Positions 22,836 to 33,800 of a stretch of DNA of 64,000 nt are shown here, in pieces (position 1 is the stretch's first letter; every line of letters begins with the position of its first letter). Below the pieces are notes generated by a model. That model was not told the origin of the DNA. It did not search any database and saw only the letters and a program-made list of their open reading frames with translations. Source of the stretch: Coptis chinensis (taxonomy: Eukaryota; Streptophyta; Magnoliopsida; Ranunculales; Ranunculaceae); NCBI GenBank assembly GCA_015680905.1, contig CM027381.1, positions 63,973,501-64,037,500 of the forward strand. Direction: 5' to 3'. The position numbers and the translations under genes were made by a program.

Positions 22836-23225
22836 TGTCGTGGGCAAATATCGTCAACCCGATATTCCACCCCAAATATCGTAAATAATTTGAGATATCG
22901 ACATAAATGTTGATATCTTGGGCATAAGTTCAATTGTCGCAGGAACAAGTAGGAAAAGAAAGGAGAATAGTGGGAATGGACACGCGTCAAGATAGGATTG
23001 AGCACCACTATAACTAAAAGACTATATAAAGTGATGATCAAGAGAAAGAAGACAGATTTGATTCATTACAAAACTACTTGTAAAACCAGAGAGAGAGAGA
23101 GAGACTTTGTAACCACCATTAATGATGAATACTATAGCTTGAGTTTCATTTCTTTCCTATTATCAATTCAATCCAAACCTATTCAATTCATAGTTGATCT
23201 TAGAAGAAGATATTTGATCACTACA
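22836..23225 (+). repeat. Tat 3' LTR (about 390 bp)
   Basis: It starts TGTCGTGGGC after the polypurine tract. A TATA box (ACTATATAAAG) lies at 23021-23031 and a GA run at 23089-23104. The 5' LTR is outside the window, so the end rests on the CTACA at 23221-23225 and on the MED22 exon beginning at 23246. Confidence 0.65.
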
Positions 23226-23245
23226 AATAATATAAAGAAGCGTAC

Positions 23246-23431
23246 CCGAGCGATGTTAACTAAGTAACTAAAATTGTCGACAATATTGTTGATGTCAGTG
23301 TCAACTCTCTGCAATAAATTCTTTTGTTTCTGAGCTGCTACCGCATATGCTGCTGTAGTAGGTCCAGTGTTACCTTGGACCCCACCACCTCCTCCTCCAC
23401 TATGACCAACTCCTCCTCCGCCTTTGTTCAT
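23246..23431 (-). CDS. MED22: MED22 first coding exon (Mediator subunit), separated from the rest of its gene
   Basis: The exon encodes 62 residues: MNKGGGG, a Gly-rich stretch, then [20 protein letters not shown] and FSYLVNIAR. The second half closely matches the N-terminus of plant MED22 (SURF5/Med22 family), a head-module subunit of Mediator that links transcription factors to RNA polymerase II in the nucleus. A GT donor follows immediately (CGG then GTACGC at 23245), as expected where VNVAR continues into the next exon in relatives. Some 20 bases into the intron the Tat 3' LTR begins, read from this strand. Exons 2 onward are not in the window and would lie left of position 1. The frame is intact, so this may be a living gene with an intron over 23 kb or a cut-off fragment. 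The sequence 5' of the ATG is repetitive. Confidence 0.8.
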
Positions 23432-23835
23432 CTTAAAACTTATTGGCTGAATGGACAATTTCATGTGATATAAGACCAGGGCTTACAGTAGGCCCAATCC
23501 ACAGTTTGTTGGATCAAGGCCTAAGCCCAATCCACAGTTCACTGGGTTGTGGTACCATGAAAAGTTTACTATGAGTCTTGGAGACTTGGACACTTTCGTA
23601 TAGTGCATGGAACAAGCCGACTAGCAATTCATATATAATATATATTACACGAGCACTAGCTCCCTCGATCAGACCTTGTAACTAGATGATGTTGATTTGC
23701 GCTGAATTACATGCCACGAAGTCGGTCTAGGGAATCACCTTGAGGATGTTTTTTCTTATGAGATTCTTTTCGAATAGTTTGGGAACATTATCAAATAAAG
23801 GCTTATCTTTTATCTATAGTTCTTAGAAAAAAAAA
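23432..23835. other. 5' flank of the MED22 exon
   Basis: Holds two copies of AAGCCCAATCCACAGTT (about 23486 and 23524). No clear TATA box or coding sequence. Confidence 0.4.
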
Positions 23836-24189
23836 AGAAAAAATAGCCAAAGTAGGTAACGTACTTTCCCGAAAAAATCAATTTGGGTAACGTACTTTTT
23901 TTCTCGTCAATTTGGGTAACGTATTTATTAAATTCCTCATTTCAAGTAATCTGTTAACTTGCCGTTTAAATCAGTCTACATGGAAATCATTTTTACATGT
24001 GTAATATATCTATTTCTATTTAATTCCGTTAAAAAATGACTGCCACGTAGGCTGATTTGAACGGCAAGTTAACAGATTACCTAGAATGACGAATTTAATA
24101 AGTACGTTACCCAAATTGACGAGAAAAAAAGTATGTTACCCAATTGAATTTTTTGGAAAAGTATGTTACCCACTTTGGCTATTTTTTCT
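23836..24189. mobile_element. Fold-back MITE (354 bp)
   Basis: The ends are long inverted repeats: AGAAAAAATAGCCAAAGT at the left matches ACTTTGGCTATTTTTTCT at the right, and pairing continues through GGTAACGTAC and GCCGTTNAAATCAG-type blocks to a short centre near 24010. No ORF. The target-site duplication is unclear because the flanks are A/T runs, so the superfamily is not assigned. Confidence 0.8.
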
Positions 24190-24204
24190 AGTTTTTAATT
24201 ATGG

Positions 24205-24909
24205 ATTAGTGATGCTATTTGTAAGGGGGATTTCCTGTCAATAGATAAAGGACACGTGGACAAGGAATAACCTAGAACTATAAATACCCAGAATGAGACG
24301 AAGACTATCGGATTAGTTCTGGGAATAAGTAATCTCGTGTTTCTCACAAGTATTTCATAAACATGTGTTAGTCACGTGACAGGCCACCTCTAGAGATAAC
24401 AGTTAGCCAAGTCGTTAGGAACTGATATAGACAGTTTCTGAACAGAAAGGAACTGAGGAGGACGGTCCTTGATGATAAGGAAGGAATCAGGATGGCATAT
24501 CTCTAAGAGGTTACCTTTTATGCCTAATCTTTCCATACATAACAGGTTATTATGATCTAAAAGGAAACATATCTCTGATAAGATATGGTCCAGGTTCAGA
24601 CTTCCAAGAAGGGAGGATTCCCAATAGGAAAGCAGAGTCCAAGGAGGGGAGGAAACTCACACGTAGTGAGGTTAGCGTAAACCCTAGGACTCCTAAGACT
24701 TCTCCTATATAAACAAGAGGAGTTCGCTCTTAGGAACTACGCAAAATAGGGTTTGATTCTTCTAAGCATATAAGAAGATACGTAGACAGCCGCATAGCGG
24801 TTCTACCCTAATTATTCAATCAACTCATCTCATTTCTCTTTTCCATCCCTAAAGTTCTTCATCACACGACACAGAGGAGGATCGTAGGATACTCAAAAAT
24901 TCCCCTACA
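24205..24909 (+). repeat. 5' LTR relic of another Ty3/gypsy-type element
   Basis: It ends TACA at 24909, followed 5 bases later by a tRNA-Asp-like primer-binding site. A TATA box (CTATATAAAC) lies at 24705-24714, with a leader-like stretch after it. The left border is uncertain. Confidence 0.6.
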
Positions 24910-24914
24910 TCTTT

Positions 24915-24932
24915 TGGCGCCGTCTGCCGGGA
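24915..24932 (+). promoter_or_regulatory. Primer-binding site, tRNA-Asp-like
   Basis: TGGCGCCGTCTGCCGGGA matches the complement of the plant tRNA-Asp 3' end apart from one extra C and a terminal mismatch. This site is typical of Tat and Athila elements. Confidence 0.7.
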
Positions 24933-24993
24933 ACGGTAGCAGATAACATTTGTTCGATCGGTCGACCGATTTAGTTTAAACACTCTTTACATT

Positions 24994-25080
24994 GTGGTGG
25001 CAAGAACTAAGAAGACAAAAGGTGGCACTACCACTTGCAGCATCACTGTCAGAGAAGAGGAACATGAGAATATTAGACTA
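24994..25080 (+). pseudogene. Start of a retrotransposon gag, truncated
   Basis: After a 60-base leader comes a frame reading VARTKKTKGGTTT then charged residues. Its first codon is now GTG, not ATG. Similarity to retroelement sequence is lost soon after 25080, so the body of the element is gone. Confidence 0.4.
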
Positions 25081-26066
25081 AGAATGTTCAATGTTGTAAA
25101 TTGCGCTTGTCTTGCTTGTAATACAGTATCCCAACTATCTGCAATTAAGTGTCGAGCTCTACACCATCTGCATATCAGTTTTGGAACCAGATGGATTGCA
25201 TTCCGTTTGGCGTACATTCCAACTGTTGTGGTGAGACCCATTGTTCATAGGTCAATGGCAAACTAGTAATATATTTTTTTTTTGGTCTGCCCAATAGAAA
25301 ATGGAAGGTGCCCATAGCGAGTACCATAATTCAATTATTCAATTATGATCTAAGAAGAAAAGTTATGGGCTTAATTGAAGGTCATCATTATTAACAGAGT
25401 AACAAAACAAGTCAACAAGTAATAGAGTCATCTCACAAAACAAGTCAACAACAACAACATAACTGCATTATGGGTTATGGCGCGCAACTAAACTTTTCCT
25501 CTCACTAAAATCCATTCAACTGGAGAACTCTTACCTCCATTTCTTTACTCTCGTAGTGTACTTTGATCTTCCACAATTCTAAGTATGAGGTTAGTTGATT
25601 TCTTTTTTGGCCCCTCTTTTTCATGTCTAGGTAAATTTTCTCAATTGAATGGTGTGTGATTTGGACAATTTGAACTGTAAATCACACACATTTGCTCTTT
25701 TGTTGATTTAAAAAGGGATGTGCAATAATTAGACAGGTATATCATGCTGAGCTTTTCTCGAATGTGAAATAAAGTTGACATTGAATTTATCCAATGTCAA
25801 ATGAACTTGACATTGAATTTTTCCAAAGTGGCATATGGTTTGAGCACCATAATTGTTTGGTTATGACCATTCTACTGTTCAAGCATTTATGTCTTTTTTT
25901 CTATTACCACTGTGATTACTTAATAGAGTATGAAATCGAGTGAATATGCGTTGAAAGTGTACTTGTTTCATGAAGCGATCTGAAAGTGAATCACATCTCT
26001 AACGACAAAGAAGATTAGCTTTGCAATGCATGTTTTGATTGTTTTACGAATTAGGATACTGATTTT
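25081..26066. other. Intergenic, no gene seen
   Basis: AT-rich sequence. A small inverted pair (GTGTGTGATTTGGAC and TGTAAATCACACAC) lies near 25652-25692. Nothing else is supported. Confidence 0.45.
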
Positions 26067-27143
26067 ATGGATGTGACATCTATGGGAAAGGATGAAAATG
26101 TTGAAATTCATGAGAACAGTGATAGAGACAATGACGGGTGTGAGGCTAGTAGAGTTTTCGAAGAAGACAAAACAACATTCTATTATATGCAGTTCAAGGC
26201 CACTAAGGAGGCATTCATAATTTACAATCAATATGCAAAGTTAGTCGGTTTCAGTGTTCGTAAATATATTTATAGAATACGTACAAATGGTGTTTGTGTT
26301 AAGCAGAGATTTCTATGCTCAGCTGCTGGTGAACGAAATCTAAAGAGTGTCACACCCAGAAAATGCAACATCGAATCTAGAGAATCGAAGCCCATCACTA
26401 GGTTTAAATGTAAAGCCCGCTTTGAATTTGGTTATGATTTTGAATTAAATTTTTAGGTTGTGAAGGATTTATTGGGGAACACACACATCTACTTGTACCG
26501 GATCCGAGCTCGATGTTCTTAAGATCACACAGAAATGTAAGTGAAGAAGATTTGAAATTTGCTACGAGCCTAGTTGATGTTAGTGTTCGTAAATGCAAGG
26601 TGATAGATATTTTTGTACATAGGCCTGGAGGTTTCTCAAGTGTTGGTTTTTTGAAGAAAGACTTGTATAATCAAATGGAGCTTGATAGGAAATATCGATG
26701 TATTAGTGGTGATGCCAACACACTGCTGACTTTCATGGATAACAAGGTGAAAGGAGATCCCTTATTTCATTACATATATAACTAAAATGAGGGTGGGTAG
26801 CTGGTTAGAGTGTTTTGGACAGATTCCACCTCACGTGCGGACTATAATTGCTTTGGAGATGTATTGTTGTTTGATTCAATATACAAGAGCAACCAGTACA
26901 TGATGCCAATTGTTGTGTTTGCTGGAGTGAACAACCATCAACAAACAATAGTGTTTGGTTTTGCATTGTTGACAAGTGAATATGTAGTCTTACGAATGGG
27001 TATTGAAATTTTTTGTTAGCGCGATGTATGACAAACACCCTAAGTCAGCGATCATTGATGGTGACCCGGCAATATGCGAGGCTGTGAGATCTACTCTCCC
27101 AAATTGCCTCAACAATATCGACATCATTGGTTTATTTGGTTTA
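26067..27143 (+). pseudogene. FAR1/FHY3-like or MULE transposase relic
   Basis: It begins MDVTSMGKDENVEIHE. A FAR1-type N-terminal DNA-binding domain follows (FIIYNQYAKLVGFSVRKYIY, VCVKQRFLCSAAGERN, KPITRFKCKARFEF). After a frame change near 26456 come RSHRNVSEEDLKFATSLVD and DANTLLTFMDNKVKGDP (26513-26785), then ARADYNCFGDV-like residues with VLLFDSIYKSNQYMMPIVVF and NNHQQTIVFGFALL (26810-27019). Another frame change leads to SAMYDKHPKSAIIDGDPAIC at about 27020-27080. The order matches FAR1-related proteins, which derive from MULE transposases. Several frameshifts and stops and the lack of SWIM and zinc-finger ends show that it is broken. Whether it was a host FRS gene or a transposon gene cannot be told. 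Confidence 0.78.
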
Positions 27144-27717
27144 TGACTGACCTGGAAATTTCGATCAATTAAATATTCTCTCCCCCCAAAGGTCCATCGT
27201 TTGATGGGCCTCTAATAACATAAGGGCCTTGACACGAGATTCTATAATTTGTCAGGGCTGTTTAACTTGTTCAATGGCGGGGCCTTTAAGTTCAGTACAA
27301 ATGGGCAAGTGCAACTGTGCAAGTGTTACTTTCCTGAATTTGCCTAACACCCAGAAAAAGAGGTAAGCAAAAGGAGTGAAGCTCATCAAGATGGCTACAG
27401 ACCTGCAGTAACTAAATTTTTGACAGACATGATTACTGATGACTGACATTGCAAAACAAACAACATTGGTGCTGCTGGAAATTTTATAAATGAATTGCTT
27501 GGTCTTTATATTAACCAGTTGATTTTCTTTCTTAAAGCATTCACTTACACACAAGAAACAAGCAGTTTTTAAACGGCAAAATGATTTACATTTTTCTTCT
27601 TTCCCTCCAATACTCAAAATAGGATAAAGCGAACCAATTTCTGTGGGAAATCCAATGAAGATTCAGGTAGTTTTGAAGAACGGAAGACACTTATGTTGTA
27701 TAGTGTTCTCTTTATGT
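27144..27717. other. 3' flank of CCZ1, no gene seen
   Basis: No coding similarity on either strand. It probably includes the CCZ1 3' UTR at its right end. Confidence 0.45.
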
Positions 27718-27862
27718 GCTAAGCCTCTGAAATTACAAAAATCCGCTTACTTCAAAAAAAAAAAACACCATCACAGTACCTACATTGTTTGTGTGCGAAG
27801 CCTCTGAAATTACTATAATCCGCTTAGTCCAAAGAAAAAGCACCATCACAGTACCTGCACAA
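27718..27862 (-). repeat. About 79-bp tandem duplication covering the last CCZ1 exon
   Basis: AAGCCTCTGAAATTAC and CACCATCACAGTACCT occur twice (27721 and 27760s; 27799 and 27840s). The right copy holds the usable terminal exon with acceptor CAG. In the left copy the exon is altered by an A-run and has lost the ending. Confidence 0.8.
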
Positions 27863-30800
27863 ATTAATCAGCAACAACCTCGTAAAATCATCTTATGGGA
27901 GCTAAGCATCCTAGAACGCTTCCTTGTTCCATCTGTAATAGAGAACTGGGGGGCTTTACTTATTTTCTTATCCTTCAGTATCAAATAACAGTGACTGGGT
28001 GGTGACATAAAGCACCAGCAATCTTCTCTTTCACAAAATTAACGAGAAAGTAAGGGAATTGTTGGAGAACAAAATCCTTTATCACCAGCCTTCTATTACT
28101 AACCAAGAAAATTATCATTGAAAAGACTCAACAAATAAATTATGTCGTAGTGGTTCCTAGGTTGCATTGATCTTCACCTTTAGATAAAGCAAGCCAACTA
28201 ACATAATAACAAAGATCAGTGTGCCACTCTATGCTACTGTCTATGGCATGTGCACATTCATTACTAAAATTGCTTTGTGATCCGACCCACCAGCTGAACC
28301 ATTCCTACGGTTTAGGTTTAGACCAGTCCGAATTACAATTATGTTTCCCACAAAGCCAATAAATCCTGGATTTTCTCACCTAATAACTAAACAATGGATT
28401 CAGTGGCAGGGATGTAATAGCCATTCGCAAATCAGAGATTCAAGGGCGTACGGGGAATAAACAAATAAATCAATAAATTAATAGAAAATTAATAATAATT
28501 ATATAGTGCAAAACAAACAATAAATAACATAAATTACCTGGTGCTGAATTGCTCAACAGCATCTGAGGCATAGAGAAGGGTTTCATTGGCTTTCTCTAAA
28601 ACCATGTAAAGCTCTTTTCCTCGTGTAACTCGGGCAATAACCCAAGCATTGTTCTTCACCCTAATGCACAGTTCTAAATCCTTTTCACGGGAAGGGTCAT
28701 CCTGTTTTGTTCTACTTTTTTCTAAATCAACTTCTTCCCTTAGCTTGTTAAGAGCAAGTAAGGAATCCTGAAATCCAAATGCAAACGCAAATATAATTAA
28801 TGAGGTTAAGAGGTCGCACCAAAAACTCTAGAAACCATTTCAAGCAATAATACAACAAATGCTATAGGAAAACATTCTCTCTATCCAGAGTCCTTACAAA
28901 CTAGAGTTGATGAAAACAACAAAATCACAATCCAAGTGCCTAGTAAATATAGATTAGATCATTATCGAGGGTCTTACCCAAAGTCTTTTCCATTTTCTTT
29001 TTGGATAGGTAAAAGGCATATTTAATAAATTGGAGGAATCAAACAAGAAGGTTGGCTCGAGACAATTCACCATACAAGAAAGAAAGAGTACAATAAAACC
29101 CAAGAAGATCAACCTGTTACAGAAGTAAATAGCTTCCAGTCCTCCAATCTCAAAACATGATAGAACTGATTTCAATGCAAGAGCAAAGTGAAAAAGGAAT
29201 GTTAGGGTTCTTTTCTTGTATGGGGTATTTTCTTAGGGTGTCTATTGGCAGTTTGGGCTTTGGAGCAGCGCCCCCACCCAAATCTTTCTGGATGTAAACC
29301 CTGTGATGTCTATATATAGCTATTGATCTTTACCAATTGGAAAAGACTTTATCAAAACTAATTCGTGCTTCCTTCCATCTCTATTCTTTATAGAGATATC
29401 AGATAACAGAGCACTTCTTAAATTATAGTAAGGTGGCATAGTACTGAACAATTAAAACCTCGTTGGGGTGGTATTTTTTTTTACTTGAACGCAAAGAATA
29501 CCCATTGTAACCCCTATTTATATTGAGCGACCCATGTACAACATATCATGATGATTATATTCATCAACACGACAAATAAAAATAATTTGCTCTCATAATG
29601 TAATTCAAACAAAACTCATGCATGTATAGGAGGCTAACCTTTGTCAGGGTTGTCACTTTTCCTGGTGGAGAAGCCCTTGATATACTTCTGTCACTGTCAA
29701 ACAGTAAATAGCGATAGCCAGCGACATGATATGCATTGTCACCACCCCATCCTCTTGTTAATTTCTCTTCCACTTTCAATATCTTCGGTGACGCCTAACA
29801 GATTGAACACGAAAAGCAGTGACACCCGGGAAGTTGATATTTCAACATTCTGAGGCAACTTTATTCATACTAGTACAAGACGAACACAGAAATATTTTAT
29901 AGAAATAAACTCAACATGAGAAGCACAATGCAGAAAAGATACCGACATTTTCAAGAAGTTGTTGCTTCACAATGGAAATCCCTTGTTCGCCATTAATTAT
30001 AGAAGTAACGGGAATGAGAAGGATTATTGTAAGGTATTTCTGCTGATAAACACAAAGATAAGCTCTCTCTCCTGTCTGCTTTAGCCACACTGTTGGGGTT
30101 GCAGGAACTAAATCGTCATTCTGTGAACCCCAGATTTCTGTGCACAGAAAACCATCTTTCCCTTTGGACCATTTCTCCTGTTGTAAAGGTCTTGGAACAT
30201 GATATCTGTGCCTCTGTCCGCTAGGGGAAGTGTCACGTGAAGCGTTTAGAGCAGATTCTGCATTCCCTATAATAGAGTCTGTGGCAACTTGAGAGGCAGT
30301 ATTTCCCTTGCGCAGATAGGACCATGTATTTGTAACAGATGATAGGGCACGAGGAGTCAACCTTGAAAGGGCATGGGTGAAAAGATTCACAGTGTCATCC
30401 TGCCATAAATAAGAGGTAAATGGTAAGCTTCACGAACAACAAACCTGGGACTAGTGTTTTTCAAAGTATTGTCACAAAACAGGTAACTGCTCCCCTTGCA
30501 ATTAGCTAGAACAGTATTAAGTGGAGATCCAACGTACAGGAGTAAGTGTGGTGGACACCAGCAGGTCCTGAAATAAAACAAGTGAGTTGCATGCAGTACT
30601 CCCAGCACATGAAGATTCTACCACTTTCACAAGAGACTGCAAAAATAATAACACATGTAGGGTATGAATAAATCAAATAATAATAATAGTTCACCTTTCT
30701 AAGTTGATATGGAGGCACATAACTGCATCTTTGTGATAAAAGAAGTAAAAATACCGATTTACATAAATACTGTGAACTACATAAAATAAATTTGTGCTCC

Positions 30801-33800
30801 AAAAATGTTCACCAATCAAGGATGATCATAGAAGAGAATAAATGAAAGGACAATGACTACCGGGATGCATGATTTCTCTAATTGCAATGATATTCACCCC
30901 AGTAAACAAATTAAAAATAAATTTCACTGTTGTTGTACCACATGAGCACCCACGTGGCCACAGACATATATACACACACATATATATTTAATTAATATGG
31001 AAAGAAAAATCACAGAGACAATTCCCAAAAACTTTAACTAAAGCAAATTCTTACATCCATCAGCAGAGATAGATTACTCAGTTAAGGGCTAAGTTACATT
31101 GACACGGGCACATGTGTCCATATCCGACACGGATACGGAGTGTCTGATACAGCGAAATATCAAAAACTAAGGTATATCACACACAATATGTGTCCGTGTG
31201 TGTCCGATATGGACACGTGGATACGTATCCGACACAGATTATTTTTGAAATATAGTGTGTCCATGTAACATAGGTTAATAACATAGGTTAAGGGGAAAAT
31301 AAAGCAGTTTAATCTCACTTCCAAGAGCTCGATAAGGAAATATCATATCGTTTAAGTCCTGTGCAGTTAAATCGCTACTCGGTCGGTACTCGTTTGAAGA
31401 GCGAGTAGCGAGTAGGTGTAATCGGTCGGGGATTAATCAGGATTACTCAGGACGATTTTTCATAACACTATTTTGAAATACCAACATAATAAAGCCAATT
31501 AAGAACCCAATCAATCAATAAACAATTAAAACACTCAATCAACTAAAATAAATATGATTAAAGTGCAGAACTTTACAGAATCGAAGGTTGGTTGAATCGT
31601 CGAAATGTCGAGTTCAATGTTTAACATTAAAATAGTTGAAATAGTGAACACAATTACTCTGCTAATCGGCCGAGTACTCGGGGAGTTTTTGAGCCCGATT
31701 GTGACCGGGGATTAAATTGTTAGTCGGGTCGGCTAAGTAGCGAGTACTCAACGATTTAATAGCAGAGCGTTTAACTATAGCATCATTAGTGTGTTGCTAT
31801 ACATGGAATCCCTCGGTACTGATGCTACAAAAGATAATTATCTGAAACTGTAGAAGTTGATAACTGATGCCGTTTTCAGCAAGCATATATAGATATGTTG
31901 TTCTTAACAGACAACATACAAGTATACAACCTCTCGGGTCATTCACAAAATTGCTTCATAACTAACAGCCTAACAGTACATAGCTTCCTATCACAACAAT
32001 CAAGCGTTGCATGCTTCCATGGTCCTTGACATGATAAATCATGCGCAAGGAATTTTAACATTATGTGCTACAAAACTTTGTGCAAAAAATGTTCATTCCT
32101 TATCAATGATGCACTTTCATGCAACTAAAGATTAAATGTGACTGGGAAGAATCGCAAACTGGTTATTTTGAGCCACTACAGTTGTTGTAAATGACAACTG
32201 GACTTAATATTCACAATTCGATGAAGGGATGATAAGTTCTCCCCTGTACTTACTCTGCACATTATCAATCAGCAGACACAGAAAAAACTCTCCTCACACA
32301 CAAACACAACTTTATAAACTCCAAAACCAACCATTTTGGTCAAATTTCCTTCGAGTTAACTTATAGCCTTCGGAGGCTTACAAATTAGAAACTGTTAAGA
32401 AATTTCAAATTTGTTATAGTTCCACATGGGATGTGTGAAGCCTTGCAGTATAGTATAACTACTCTTGGGCCTCTCCACTTATCACCAATTGGTTTTAAGT
32501 TTGATGCTAATAATGTTAAAGATAAACCAAATACTAATTGGAACAGGATACTAACTACTACCTAAAGTTCGCAACAAATAGCCTAAGAGTAGAGATAGTC
32601 TTAAAAATATATTTAGGCTACTAAATATGAGTAGAAGAAGAAGATGAAAAATTCTGGAGAAGAAGAGAGAAAATACAGCATTAGTCAATATCGTCCTTCT
32701 CTCAAACATTTTTATATAAGAAAATTGTATATAAAAAGTAAATAAAAAAGGTCATGACATAAAATAGATCTAGATTAGGCCTGTAAAGGAATTCTGTAAT
32801 GAACCAGAATCATGGAATTCTCTCCATAGTAACACTTCTGTATGCAATTTGAAACAATAGAAAAGATCTTTTAGGCGTCATATATTTTACTAAAGCGCAC
32901 CTGAACTCCAATTGCAACCTCCCGACTGACAGTTAACATCTGAATGGTTCCACGCTCCTTTAGACAGTCACGAAATGATGGCAAATGTAGCTTCTTCCCA
33001 ACAAAAAAATCTGCCTCGAAGAAACACAAGTTTAAATGTCAAATTCAGATCTCAGCAGAGCTTTTCCATAGAAACATCTGGTATGAAGTATAATCACACA
33101 TTACCAGATAGATAATCCATGATAAAGGAATGGAGATGAACACGAACAAGTCCACCACCAGGGTCTTTCTCAAGTAATGCTCGTACAGATCCATGAAACA
33201 TTACAAAAAGAGAATGTACTTCACTGAGAATTTTCTGTAATGCATCAATCCGCCAAATGGCTTCAGCTTCTTTATTTTTCTCTACAATCTGCAACAAAGG
33301 TAAAAATTGGTATTATTGGCATGCGAAAAATGTCACTAATTCAGCAATCGAGAAAGGTCAGGAATTTTGAGAATTTGTATGGGCAACAAAACTAGAGCTG
33401 ATGTAATAAGAGCCTTTATAGTTGCTTCAGTTAGTTCTATTTGGTATATGGGGTGGGAACGGGGAATGGGATCCCCTACCCGACTATGCAAGTTGTGTAC
33501 TAGTGTGTGTGTGTGTGTGCTATTTTTTTTTTGGATAAAGGTATTCTACAAGTACTGTACTAGTCTATGTAATGTGCATAATAGTATGCATATTTAGTTA
33601 ATTAAAAAAATTTGCAAAAAATGAAATTGAACTCAAGACCTCTTACTTGAAAGCATTAACATCATATCACAAGGCTAATGCCAAATTCGTGTGAAATTTC
33701 TTCGATATAAAGATGGAAATAGTTTAGGGTGTGAACAAATAAGGAAATTACTTTCATTTAAAGTTGGTGAATGGGAGGTGGGGCTTGTATGGGAAATCTG

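Larger units (their letters stand above)
1..23225 (+). mobile_element. Tat-lineage Ty3/gypsy LTR retrotransposon, left-truncated by window, nested host element
   Basis: The order RT, RNase H, second RNase H, integrase, long repeat-rich 3' region with antisense ORFs, polypurine tract and LTR matches the Tat (Ogre/Retand) lineage. The 5' LTR and gag lie left of the window. Two younger elements interrupt it: an Athila-type element at 1979-13701 and a MULE-like element at 17525-19077. Removing the first with one copy of its target duplication joins 1978 to 13707 and the integrase frame reads across the junction, which shows that 1-1978 and 13707 onward are one element. The 3' LTR begins with TGTCG at 22836. 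Its end is placed at CTACA near 23225 because MED22 coding sequence begins at 23246. All coding parts carry stops or frameshifts, so this copy is dead. Confidence 0.85.

Noticed and set aside
23262..23282. Tat LTR end at GTCGACA (23282), mirroring the TGTCG start
   Set aside because: The bases from 23246 on encode the conserved MED22 segment [12 protein letters not shown], so the LTR must end further left.
28534..28542. CCZ1 stop codon at 28534-28536 directly after FSTR
   Set aside because: AGGTAA is better read as a splice donor: a 31-nt exon at 27854-27824 restores the conserved YC-GAF--D ending of CCZ1. Kept as an alternative end only.
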